The position numbers were made by a program, and so were the translations under genes. From contig NZ_JRKI01000056.1 of the NCBI RefSeq assembly GCF_000935125.1, positions 1-64,000 of the forward strand: a stretch of 64,000 bases of DNA, written 5' to 3'. Positions 33,901-41,910 of the stretch are shown here, in pieces (within the stretch, counting starts at the first letter, position 1; the number at the start of each line of letters is the position of its first letter). The notes under the pieces are model-generated. The model searched no databases. It was not told the origin of the DNA and worked only from the letters and a program-made list of their open reading frames with translations. The stretch comes from Streptomyces natalensis ATCC 27448 (GTDB lineage: Bacteria; Actinomycetota; Actinomycetes; Streptomycetales; Streptomycetaceae).

Positions 33901-36900
33901 CAGCCCTGCCAGGCGTACCGCTGCACGACCGGACGGCTGATCGCGGGTGACCGATGGCTGGAGACCGTGGACCGGCACGACCGGGACCGCGACTACCGCG
34001 ACGACTACTACCGCAGCCTGTACCGGCGAGCCGGCACCTACCAGATCATCACCGCCGAGCACACCGGTCTGCTCTCGCGCGGCAAGCGCGAACGCGTCGA
34101 GGACGCCTTCCGCAGCGGCAAGGGGTTCAACGACCCCAATGTGCTGTCCTGCACGCCCACGCTGGAGATGGGCATCGACATCGGCGAGCTGTCCGCCGTC
34201 GTCCTCGGTGCCCTGCCACGCCGGCCCGCCAACTATGCGCAGCAGGCGGGGCGGGCCGGGCGCCGTACCGGCAACGCCTTCCTGCTGACCATCCCCGACC
34301 GCTCCCGCCGTGACCTGTACTTCCTCGACCGGCCACGGGACATGATCGACGGGCGGATCGTGCCGCCGGGCTCGTATCTGTCAGCCATCGAGATTCTGCG
34401 GCGCCAGTACACCGCGCACCTCCTCGACCTCGCGGCGCGCGGCCGGCTGCTGCGCGAGGACGGCAAGCCGCTGGCTGCCGTGTCGCGCAGGGTCGACGAG
34501 CTCTTCGGCCCCTCCGGCTACCTCGCCGACCTCACCGACGCCGCCCTCGCCCACGGCGAGGAACTCGTCGCGGGCTTCCTCGCACTCTTCCCCACCGGCG
34601 TGAGCGACGCCGCCCGGGATGAGCTGACGAAGTACGCGGTCCGCGGCATCCGCAGCGCCATCGAGAAGGCCGAGCGAGAGTGGGAGCGGGAGAACCAGAA
34701 GCTGCGCACCCGTATCCGTACGATCCGCTCCGCGATCGACGAACTCAAGGAAGGCGACGACGAACAGGCCCGTACGAAGGCAGAGTTGGAGGCCGAACTG
34801 CGCGCCGTCTCGAAGCAGGGCGCCACGCGCCGGCGCCAGCCCGCCCAGACCGTGCTGTGCGACCTCGGCCTGCTGCCCAACTACGCCCTCATCGACGCCG
34901 CGACCACCCTCGACGCCACCGTCTTCTGGCCGGAGGGCACCACGCCCGAGGGGCGGGTCCGTTACACCTCGAAGTCGTTCTCCTACGGGCGGCCACGCGG
35001 CTTCGCCTTGTCCGAGCTCGCCCCCGGCAACACCTTCTACGCCGAGGGCTACAAGCACCGGATCACCGGCATCGACATCGTCACCGGCCGGGACCAGGAC
35101 TGGCGCCAATGGCGCTTCTGCCCCTCGTGCGGTTACGTCCGCACCGAGAACGCCGAGACGGACGTCACGCCCTGCCCTCGGTGCGGGGATGCGGGGATCG
35201 CCGACTCCGGCAGTCTGTGGCAGATCGTCCAGCCCAGTGTCGTCACGGCCCGTGACAAGCGGGAGGATGCCAGGATCGGCGACGAGAGCGACGACCGCGA
35301 CCGGCGCTTCTACACGGTCATCGACATGGTCGACATCGACCCCAAGGACTTCGCGGTGGGCAAGTCCTGGCGGCACACCAAGGAGATCTTCGGCGTCGAC
35401 TACACCCGCCGCGCCGTCATCCGCCGCGTCAACGCCGGGCCACTGAGCATCGGTGCCCAGGACAACGATCAGCTCGCAGGGAAGCCTGTGCGCATCGCCC
35501 CTTTCCACGTGTGCACCGCGTGCGGAGCCGCGAGCGCCGACGGCCGGCCCGTCTTCGACGACGACCAGGACGCCGTCGACAACTCGGCCAACCGCCAGCG
35601 CGAACTCAAGCACCACACCCCCTGGTGCCCACTACGGCGCGGCAAGAAGGGTGTGGATCAGGAACCGGTCCTGCTCGCCCACGAATTGGAGACCGAAGCA
35701 CTGCGGGTCCTGCTGCCCGCCGCGACCGTCCTCGTCGAGGAGAAGGTCCACTCCTTCCAGGCGGCCCTGCGCCTGGGCGTGGACGGCGCCTTCGGCGGCG
35801 ACCCACAGCACCTCGCCACCACCCTCGCCACCATGCCGGACCGCGACACCGCGGAGAGACGGCATTTCCTGGTCCTGTACGACCGCCTCCCGCACGGCAC
35901 CGGCTACCTCGACCGCCTGACCGACCCCCTGAACTTCCGGCAGGTGCTGGAGGGTGCACGCCGGCTGCTCGTGGAGTGCCCTTGCAACGGGGAGGGCCGA
36001 CATGCCTGCTACCGCTGTCTGTACCTGTACGCCGACGAACAGCACATCGAGCGCGTCTCCCGCCAGGCCGCCCTGGAGATCCTCGACGAACTCCTGGGTA
36101 CCGACACCGACGCCTGGGACACCAAGGCGGTCGGTAACACTGACCAGATCGGTCTTGACGGACAGGTCGAGTCCGACCTGGAGGCACGCTTCCTCAAGGC
36201 CCTGCGCGGGTGGGCCGGACAGCGCGCCGACGCCGTGCTGGAAGAGAGCGGTGACAACAGCGCCTATCTGCGGCTCGACGAGGTCGGCACCGTGCACGGC
36301 TGGCGTCTGACCGCTCAGCGCAACGAGGGTTTCACCCGTACCGACTTCACCTTCGAGCGCATCGACGGCCCCAAGCGGAAGATCACCGTCTACCTCGACG
36401 GACACCGCTTCCACGCCACCCGGCGTCACAACCGGCTCGCCGGTGACTCCGACAAGCGCAACCGGCTCCGGGCCGAGGGCCGCGTCGTCTTCCAGCTCAC
36501 CTGGGACGACCTCGACGCCTTCGAGCGGCAGACGAACACGGCGGAGTCCTCCGCGGGGCGGGAGGCAGCCGAAGCGGTGTGGCCGCCGTATCCGCGCAGC
36601 GCCCAGGACGTCGCCAAGCGGCTCTACGCCGAACGCGGTAGCGACGACCTCACCGACACCGCCTTCACCGACCCCATGACCATGCTCCTCGCCTACCTGC
36701 GCAGTCCGGACGACGCGGCCTGGGGACGACGGGCATCGGCGGTGGTCGGCGGGCTCCTCGGAACCGGCAAGGAGATCCTCGTCGGCAACGGCGCCCCCGA
36801 GCAGACCCGCCAGACGCTCGACCGTCTCCTCGACGCCTGGGGCCGCACCGACGGCATGGACACGGCGCCCGTCCAGGGCACTGGCACGCTCAACCTGTTC

Positions 36901-37629
36901 CAGACGTGCGACGAGTCCCATCTGCCCGTCGCCTTCCTCGTCGACGGGGCCACCGGCCGCTGGTCCGCCCTGGCCTGCCTCGACGACACCGCACCCGACC
37001 AGCTCGGCACACCCGAACACAAGGCGCGCTGGCGCTCCTGGCTCCAGTGGTCCAACATTCTTCAGTTCCTCGCCGGCGACGACGGCGACGGTGTCCAACT
37101 GACGACCACCACCGCGGGCCGCTTCGACACCGCGATCCTCAAGGCCTTCGGCGGCCTCGGCGAACTCGAATCCCTCGTCGTGCGGTACGGCACCGGCGTA
37201 CCCGCGACGCAATCCGAGCCCGCGGAGGCATCTCACGACACTCCTCTCGAAGCGGCGGTCCGGGATCTGCTGTGGGACCGGGAGATCCTCGAATACCTCG
37301 ACGAGGACGAACCCGACGCCCCCCTCACCCGCCTCGCCCACATCCTGGCCGACGGCGGCAAGAAGGCCCCCGCCTACGGATACGAGCTCGGCGAACGCGG
37401 CTGGCTCGCCGACTTCGCCTGGGACCACGGCGAACAGCGGATCGCCGTCATGGCCGAACCGTACGACCAGGCGAACGAGGAGAGCGACAAGACCTGGAGT
37501 GCCTACCGCGACGCCGGGTTCACCATCCGCTCGGCCGACGACTGGCTCACCGGCCTCGACGCTCTGCTGACCACGCTCCCCGACGCGACCGCCCGCCCCG
37601 ACTCCGAAGAACAGAGTGCCGCACGATGA
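30916..37629 (+). CDS. Giant DEAD-box helicase with DUF1998 and Vsr/DUF559-like C-terminus
   Basis: A 2237-residue protein. Helicase half one has Walker A TGTGSGKTESF (about 103) and DEFH near 224; half two has CTPTLEMGIDIG and QQAGRAGRR near 1078-1117. Several Cys pairs (CRECG, CPACG, CPSCG, CPRCG, CTACG) are scattered between, and the DUF1998/MZB zinc motif CPCNGEGRHACYRC is near 1688. Beyond it, residues 1806-1870 (TDFTF, VYLDGHRFH, KRNRLRAEG, QLTWDDL) follow the Vsr/DUF559 endonuclease pattern, and a similar block sits near 2159-2215. The protein could be a DrmA-DrmB-like fusion or a Druantia DruE-type helicase. TTA is codon 339. It overlaps both neighbours by four bases. Confidence 0.85.
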   Translation: MRPTLEAQGLKESLLQYLSTTYGLADEGARKALHAFLGNETTGMFRGPYLRLRTPFTPADDRWQQHLDWVRTDGWTPYAHQARAFARLTSKGGHSPEPTLVTTGTGSGKTESFLYPVLDHCARERAAGNNGVKAVFLYPMNALATDQAARINQLLTDYDKLSGVRAGLYIGEKAATHYDRVYTRRQDMQLSPPDILITNYKMLDLLLQRAADAPMWDGSDIRYVVVDEFHTYDGAQGTDVAMLLRRLAIAVDANRPGKPLGTITPVATSATLASGTDEDGVRQLLSVATNVFGAEFTEDAIVGEDRLTVDEFILGNDESIPDARFLPGQATPPETLTALPDPAAGPSALADLAEAVTGSRTTDPVALGAALKRNRLTYAVLNAFDGTVRTYDEVLDVMRRSGARSWDEAITTRPQIAAVALARFVALLAVARAPEAPAGISRPLVQIEVHQWARSVTRMLRGVLPWPKAEFAWDTTGAQCQSRATPNTTTSRDTKIFLPAVYCRECGRSGWSVLAPESDLEELSFEPHKIRRATVTADKAKVRTLVAATDNEAREGNGRTTMDRATQKSLTTGGAGVLMMLDGLSRRLRLPDPQSDYDNEGDPQPAGPDSVFVLVQLGDTAERAAKDDWCPACGTHNAIRFVGTGAAALAAASITQLFTGGEMDKEQRETKTLMFNDSVQDAAHRAGFVASRSYTFSLRALFTKHLSEQRPSALNDLVADVVAATTDRETLAAVVPPDLHDDTGVARLLSGTGRGGDRKTWDLIGERFAFEAVMEFGHRSRNGRTLELTRTAAAWVDIPDIRVAVAIARAAHEESADRGLALTAHDDGRYLAFLRGLLERLRTRGAVGHRWQEKFLDEAGTSRYFIWGGRPRGMKAFPKGVSAPTFLLARPKQGSEFDFAAGRLSWYQTWAQRCLDMTREQADEFWVRLLPRLTDAGLLSARTPGDTAARLYGLQPGAVQLQLLTDGHVNESYVRCPKCFWEQTVHPSLLAQYHGQPCQAYRCTTGRLIAGDRWLETVDRHDRDRDYRDDYYRSLYRRAGTYQIITAEHTGLLSRGKRERVEDAFRSGKGFNDPNVLSCTPTLEMGIDIGELSAVVLGALPRRPANYAQQAGRAGRRTGNAFLLTIPDRSRRDLYFLDRPRDMIDGRIVPPGSYLSAIEILRRQYTAHLLDLAARGRLLREDGKPLAAVSRRVDELFGPSGYLADLTDAALAHGEELVAGFLALFPTGVSDAARDELTKYAVRGIRSAIEKAEREWERENQKLRTRIRTIRSAIDELKEGDDEQARTKAELEAELRAVSKQGATRRRQPAQTVLCDLGLLPNYALIDAATTLDATVFWPEGTTPEGRVRYTSKSFSYGRPRGFALSELAPGNTFYAEGYKHRITGIDIVTGRDQDWRQWRFCPSCGYVRTENAETDVTPCPRCGDAGIADSGSLWQIVQPSVVTARDKREDARIGDESDDRDRRFYTVIDMVDIDPKDFAVGKSWRHTKEIFGVDYTRRAVIRRVNAGPLSIGAQDNDQLAGKPVRIAPFHVCTACGAASADGRPVFDDDQDAVDNSANRQRELKHHTPWCPLRRGKKGVDQEPVLLAHELETEALRVLLPAATVLVEEKVHSFQAALRLGVDGAFGGDPQHLATTLATMPDRDTAERRHFLVLYDRLPHGTGYLDRLTDPLNFRQVLEGARRLLVECPCNGEGRHACYRCLYLYADEQHIERVSRQAALEILDELLGTDTDAWDTKAVGNTDQIGLDGQVESDLEARFLKALRGWAGQRADAVLEESGDNSAYLRLDEVGTVHGWRLTAQRNEGFTRTDFTFERIDGPKRKITVYLDGHRFHATRRHNRLAGDSDKRNRLRAEGRVVFQLTWDDLDAFERQTNTAESSAGREAAEAVWPPYPRSAQDVAKRLYAERGSDDLTDTAFTDPMTMLLAYLRSPDDAAWGRRASAVVGGLLGTGKEILVGNGAPEQTRQTLDRLLDAWGRTDGMDTAPVQGTGTLNLFQTCDESHLPVAFLVDGATGRWSALACLDDTAPDQLGTPEHKARWRSWLQWSNILQFLAGDDGDGVQLTTTTAGRFDTAILKAFGGLGELESLVVRYGTGVPATQSEPAEASHDTPLEAAVRDLLWDREILEYLDEDEPDAPLTRLAHILADGGKKAPAYGYELGERGWLADFAWDHGEQRIAVMAEPYDQANEESDKTWSAYRDAGFTIRSADDWLTGLDALLTTLPDATARPDSEEQSAAR

Positions 37630-39959
37630 CTGCACGCCTGAGCCTCTATCAGAAGGCCGAGAACGAGCTCTACAAGATGGACTCGTCGGTCAAGACGAAG
37701 TTCTACGACTTCTGCCACCAGTTCCGTCTCGACCCGTATCACCCCAGCCTCGACCTCAAGCCTCTCAAGGGCGACGGCCGGATCTTCCGCGCCAAGATCG
37801 ACCGTTCGTACCGGGCGCTCCTCGCCCGGGCGGGTGTCGGTGCCGATGGCATCCAGCAGTGGCTGATCGTCGCCGTCCGCCACCGCAAGGACGTCTACGA
37901 CCAGCTCAGCGTCGCCGTCAACCGGGTGACCGGCGAGATCGAGTTCGTCGACCTCGGCGTCGTCGGACAGAGTGTCCTTCAGCGCGCGGGACTCCAGCTC
38001 ACTCCGGCCACGGACGATCACGACGCACCGGCCCCGGACGAGCAGGCCGTACCGGCCGAGCCCACGCCCGCGCCCGTCGTGACGGAGCAACCGGCCGCCC
38101 TCACCGAACCATTCCTCACCGGCTGCGCCCCCGAGGACCTGCGCCGTCTCGGTGTCGCCGATGCCCTGATCGACGTCGTCCTCACGGTCACGACCGAAGA
38201 GGAACTCGACCAGCTCATCGTCGGCGCCCCGCGGCTGACCGCCGAGGTCCTCACCGGCCTCGGCTCCGGCATGTCCGTCGACGAGGTCGAGCGTGAGATC
38301 ACCCAGCCCGCCTCTGCCGAACTCGAACCGGGCTTCGAGAACGACATGGCGGCGGCCCTCACACGCACCACGGTCACCACAGTCGACGACGACATCCGCA
38401 ACGTCCTGGCCGAGGGCGACTTCCGCGCCTGGAAGGTCTACCTCCACCCCACCCAGCGCAAGACCGTCGAACGGAACTACAGCGGCCCCGCCCGGGTCAG
38501 CGGCGGCCCCGGCACCGGCAAGACCATCGTCGCCCTGCACCGCGTCGCCCGCCTCGCCGCCGCCCTACCGCCCGGTCACGGCAAGCCGATCCTGCTGACG
38601 ACGTACACCAAGAACCTCACCGCCGATCTGCGCTCCCGGCTCACGTCGCTCATGGATCCGGCGCTGCTCGGCCGCATAGACATCAAGCACATCGACCAGC
38701 TCGCCCAGAACGTCCTGAACGAGAACACCGCGCCCGGCGCGCAGCGCGGCCTGATCACCGACGACCGGGCACTGGACGTGTTGCGCGAGGTCCTCTTCGA
38801 GCACGACGAGCAGCGCTGGGAGGCCGAGTTCCTCTTCGACGAATGGGAGCAGATCGTCCTCGGACAGTCCCTCGCCACCCGCCAGGGCTACTTCAAGGCC
38901 CGCCGTGCCGGTATGGGCCGTGCCCTCAACCGCCCCGAACGCGCCGCCGTCTGGAAGCTGCTCGACCAGTTCACCCTGCGCCTGGGGGGCATGGGCCGTG
39001 AGACCTGGGCGCAGGCCGCCGAACGCGCGGCGCGCTACGAGATGGAGCGCGCGCGCAAGATCCATCATCGGGCCGAACACAAGGCCGAGATCGGCGGCGG
39101 CGACCTGGCCCACCTCGACGACAACAGCTCCGCGATGCGCTACCTGCACCACCGCTACCGCCATATCGTCGTCGACGAGGCCCAGGACCTCAGCCCCGCC
39201 CACTGGAAGATGCTGCGCGCCATGGTCGCGTCCGGCCCGGACGACCTTTTCATCGCCAGTGACACCCACCAGCGGATCTACGACCGGCAGGTCACCCTCT
39301 CCACTGTCGGCGTCAACATCCGCGGGAGGTCCTCGAAGCTGACGCTCAGCTATCGCACGACGCAGGAAATCCTCGACCAGGCCGCCAGGGTCGTCCACGG
39401 GGCCACCTATGACGACCTCGACGACGGCACCGACACCCTCGACGGCTACCACTCCCTGCTGCATGGCCCGGCGCCGGAGTACGTCGCCTGTGCCGACTGG
39501 ACCGACGAGATCACTCAGCTCGCCGAGGCCCTCAAGCAGTGGCGCGAGGACATCGCCCAGCCCGCCGAGGACGGCACCGTACGCGACCCGAGCGGGACCA
39601 TGGCCGTCTGCGTCGCGGACGGCGAGATGGCCGGCCGTGTCGCCACCGACCTGGAGATGAAACACGGCATCACCACGGCGACCCTCACCAAGGACGGCCC
39701 GCAGGGGGGCGGAGAGGTCCACATCGGCACGATGCACCGTTTCAAGGGCCTCGAATACCAGAAGCTTGCGGTCGTCGGCGCGAGCGACGGCGTCCTTCCC
39801 CGCACCGGCCTCATCGAAAAGTACGCGACGACCGACCCCAAGCGCTACGAACGTGAACTCAAGAAGAGCCGCAATCAGCTCTTTGTCGCCGCGACGCGAG
39901 CCCGCGACGCGCTGCGAATTTCCTGGCACGGCAGACCCAGCCCATTCCTGCCCCTGTAG
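37626..39959 (+). CDS. UvrD/Rep-type helicase with N-terminal RelE-like domain
   Basis: A 777-residue superfamily 1A helicase. Residues 1-105 (DSSVKTKFYDFCHQFR, LDLKPLKGDGRIFRAKIDRSYRALL, AVRHRKDVY) have the RelE/ParE toxin-fold pattern. A linker with an HhH-like repeat follows, then Walker A GGPGTGKT near 292, motif II VVDEAQDLSP near 516, GTMHRFKGLEY and the terminal VAATRARDAL. It has intact ATPase motifs and no nuclease domain. It is the last gene of the operon, starting at an ATGA overlap. Unlike its partners I see no TTA codon. RelE-UvrD fusions occur in defence islands; whether the RelE part is catalytic is unknown. Confidence 0.85.
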   Translation: MTARLSLYQKAENELYKMDSSVKTKFYDFCHQFRLDPYHPSLDLKPLKGDGRIFRAKIDRSYRALLARAGVGADGIQQWLIVAVRHRKDVYDQLSVAVNRVTGEIEFVDLGVVGQSVLQRAGLQLTPATDDHDAPAPDEQAVPAEPTPAPVVTEQPAALTEPFLTGCAPEDLRRLGVADALIDVVLTVTTEEELDQLIVGAPRLTAEVLTGLGSGMSVDEVEREITQPASAELEPGFENDMAAALTRTTVTTVDDDIRNVLAEGDFRAWKVYLHPTQRKTVERNYSGPARVSGGPGTGKTIVALHRVARLAAALPPGHGKPILLTTYTKNLTADLRSRLTSLMDPALLGRIDIKHIDQLAQNVLNENTAPGAQRGLITDDRALDVLREVLFEHDEQRWEAEFLFDEWEQIVLGQSLATRQGYFKARRAGMGRALNRPERAAVWKLLDQFTLRLGGMGRETWAQAAERAARYEMERARKIHHRAEHKAEIGGGDLAHLDDNSSAMRYLHHRYRHIVVDEAQDLSPAHWKMLRAMVASGPDDLFIASDTHQRIYDRQVTLSTVGVNIRGRSSKLTLSYRTTQEILDQAARVVHGATYDDLDDGTDTLDGYHSLLHGPAPEYVACADWTDEITQLAEALKQWREDIAQPAEDGTVRDPSGTMAVCVADGEMAGRVATDLEMKHGITTATLTKDGPQGGGEVHIGTMHRFKGLEYQKLAVVGASDGVLPRTGLIEKYATTDPKRYERELKKSRNQLFVAATRARDALRISWHGRPSPFLPL

Positions 39960-40420
39960 GCCGGATCGATTCGCCGGAGAAGGGGGTCGCAGAGCACACC
40001 GGATCTCATGCCACCGGGCACGTGACGTGGTGGAGCGGTGGGAGCAGGGCGAGGGCAGGCCGCTCGATCCCACCTCCGACACCGCCCGTACGGCCGCCGT
40101 GCACCCCCGCCGCGCCTACGACTTTCGACGCCTGCCGCCTGCCGCCTGCCGCCTGCCGCCTGCCGCCTGCCGCCTGCCGCAAGAGGCTCACGGCAATGAG
40201 CGTCACGCAGTATGACCACATGGCGAGGGCCACGCCGCCCGAGCGCCTCGACGTAGGCGAGCGTCAAGAACATGACGAGAGTGCGGCCACGGCTTGCGCC
40301 ACCGTCGTCGAGCCCCGACGAATCCGCAGGTCAGGCGCGTACGGCCGACCAGCCCCGCGTTTCAGCTGTTGTACGGACGGAAACAGGTGGAGCGCACCAG
40401 GCCCACCACAAAACCGCAGG
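39960..40420. other. Intergenic region after the defence operon
   Basis: These ~460 bases separate the helicase operon from the convergent RNA methyltransferase gene. No supported gene is present; short minus-strand frames crossing the heptamer repeat look artefactual. No strong terminator hairpin was found. Confidence 0.45.
40131..40179. repeat. Seven perfect copies of a heptanucleotide (CCTGCCG)
   Basis: The unit CCTGCCG is repeated seven times without error over 49 bases, with one further base continuing the pattern. It lies ~170 bases beyond the end of the helicase operon, outside any supported gene. Perfect short tandem arrays of this kind are prone to slippage. Confidence 0.93.
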
Positions 40421-41749
40421 TCAAGAGCCCTTGGCCGCCCGCTCCAGAATCACCACACACTCCACATGATGCGTCACCGGAAACAAATCAAACGCCCGCA
40501 TCCGCCGCGGCACATACCCCGCCTCGCGGAAGTACTTCAGGTCGCGGGCGAGGGCAGCCGGGTCGCAGGCGACGTAGGCGATGCGGCGGGGGGTGAGGGA
40601 GGCGAGGTGGGTGACGGTTTTGTGGCCGGCGCCGGCGCGGGGTGGGTCCAGGACGACGAGGTCGACGTCGGTGATGCCGGTGCGAGGGAGGACCGACTCG
40701 ACCTTGCCGTGTTCGATGCGGACGCGGTCCAGGTCGGCGAGGTTGTGGCGGGCGTCTTCCACCGCGCGCTTGCCGGACTCGATGCCGAGGACGGCGCCCT
40801 TGTCGCCGACGCGTTCGGCGAGGGCACCGGCGAACAGGCCGACGCCGCAGTAGAGATCGAGGGCCATATCGCCCTTCTTCGGCATCAGGCCCTGCATGAC
40901 GGCCTCGACGAGGAGGTCGGCGGCCTTCGGGTGGACCTGCCAGAAGCCGCCGTGGCCGACCCGCCAGGTGCGGTCGGCGGCGCGTTCGCGGACGAAGGGG
41001 CGGCCGTGGACGCGGTGGATCTGTTCGTCCTTCTCGCCGATGCGCAGGACGGAGACGGGCTTGTCGAGCTCGACGATCGGGAGGCGGCCGCCGGGCTTGG
41101 GCGTGAGGATGACCTGGCGGTCGTGCGAGCCGGTGGCGGCGATCGCCTCGATGGTGGCGATGGTGGGCCAGTCGCGCTGCTCGATGCCCAGTTCGCTGAC
41201 GCCGGGGGCCGCGATCATGCAGTGGGTGACGGGCTCGACGTCGTGGGAGCGGTGCTTGCGCAGGCCCACCCGGCCGTCGGCGTCGACGGCGTACTGGACG
41301 CGGGTGCGCCAGGCCGGGACCTCGCCCTTGGCGACCTTGTCGCCGGGGGCGGGTTCGACCGTGCCGTCCCAGTGGGCGTCCTCGGGCGTCAGACCGGCCA
41401 GCCGCTGGAGCTGTTCGGCGATGACCTGGCCCTTGAGCCGGCGCTGGGCACCGGGCGCGGCGTGCTGCCAGTCGCAGCCGCCGCATTTGCCGGGGCCGGA
41501 GAAGGGGCAGGGCGCCTCGACCCGGTCCTTGGAGGCGGACAGGATCTCCACCGCGTCGGCGCGCAGGAAGCGGGCGCCCTCCTCGCCATGGGTGACGCGG
41601 GCGACGACGCGCTCCCCGGGGAGGGTGTGCCGTACGAAGAGGACCTGGCCCTCGGACGTACGGGCGATGCAGTGGCCGCCGTGGGCGACCGGGCCGACCT
41701 CGACCTCGTACTCCTCGCCGACCAGCGACGTCTTCGGTTCTGTCTGCAT
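40421..41749 (-). CDS. TRAM-domain RNA m5U methyltransferase (TrmA/RumA family)
   Basis: A 442-residue SAM-dependent RNA (uracil-5-) methyltransferase. The N-terminal ~60 residues form a TRAM RNA-binding domain. Cysteines CPFSGPGKCGGCDWQH near 81-96 fit the 4Fe-4S site of RumA-type enzymes. The SAM motif is ALDLYCGVGLF near 295, DPPRAGAG follows near 365, and the catalytic cysteine is in YVACDPA near 398. The target uridine (tRNA or rRNA) cannot be told. ATG 41749 is chosen at the start of the TRAM homology; upstream in-frame sequence is the kimA-like gene in another frame. It follows the transporter gene in the same direction. Confidence 0.9.
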   Translation of the reverse strand: MQTEPKTSLVGEEYEVEVGPVAHGGHCIARTSEGQVLFVRHTLPGERVVARVTHGEEGARFLRADAVEILSASKDRVEAPCPFSGPGKCGGCDWQHAAPGAQRRLKGQVIAEQLQRLAGLTPEDAHWDGTVEPAPGDKVAKGEVPAWRTRVQYAVDADGRVGLRKHRSHDVEPVTHCMIAAPGVSELGIEQRDWPTIATIEAIAATGSHDRQVILTPKPGGRLPIVELDKPVSVLRIGEKDEQIHRVHGRPFVRERAADRTWRVGHGGFWQVHPKAADLLVEAVMQGLMPKKGDMALDLYCGVGLFAGALAERVGDKGAVLGIESGKRAVEDARHNLADLDRVRIEHGKVESVLPRTGITDVDLVVLDPPRAGAGHKTVTHLASLTPRRIAYVACDPAALARDLKYFREAGYVPRRMRAFDLFPVTHHVECVVILERAAKGS

Positions 41750-41910
41750 GGCGGGAGGGCTCCAAAAGGTGGCGGCGAGGAGGCGGGCGGCGAGAAGGCT
41801 GCGGGCACGGCGGCGGACGCGCGGGACCGGCCGGCCCGGCCTCCGGGGCGGAGGCCAGCCGTCAAGTCTACGTCCCGCAGGGCGGTGCCCGCGCCCCGTG
41901 CGAGCCGTGC

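Noticed and set aside
20884-39959. Assignment of the kinase/methylase/helicase locus to the Pgl (BREX type 2) system known from Streptomyces.
   Set aside because: No PglZ alkaline-phosphatase-like protein, no PglY-type ATPase and no PglW-type large kinase are encoded; the methylase resemblance alone is not enough.
40006-40273. Small minus-strand frames across the heptamer array (75-132 codons).
   Set aside because: Most of their length is translation of the CCTGCCG repeat; no ribosome-binding site or recognisable domain.
18569-40420. Integrative element or prophage spanning the defence region.
   Set aside because: No integrase, excisionase, tRNA target, flanking att-like direct repeats or structural phage genes were seen.
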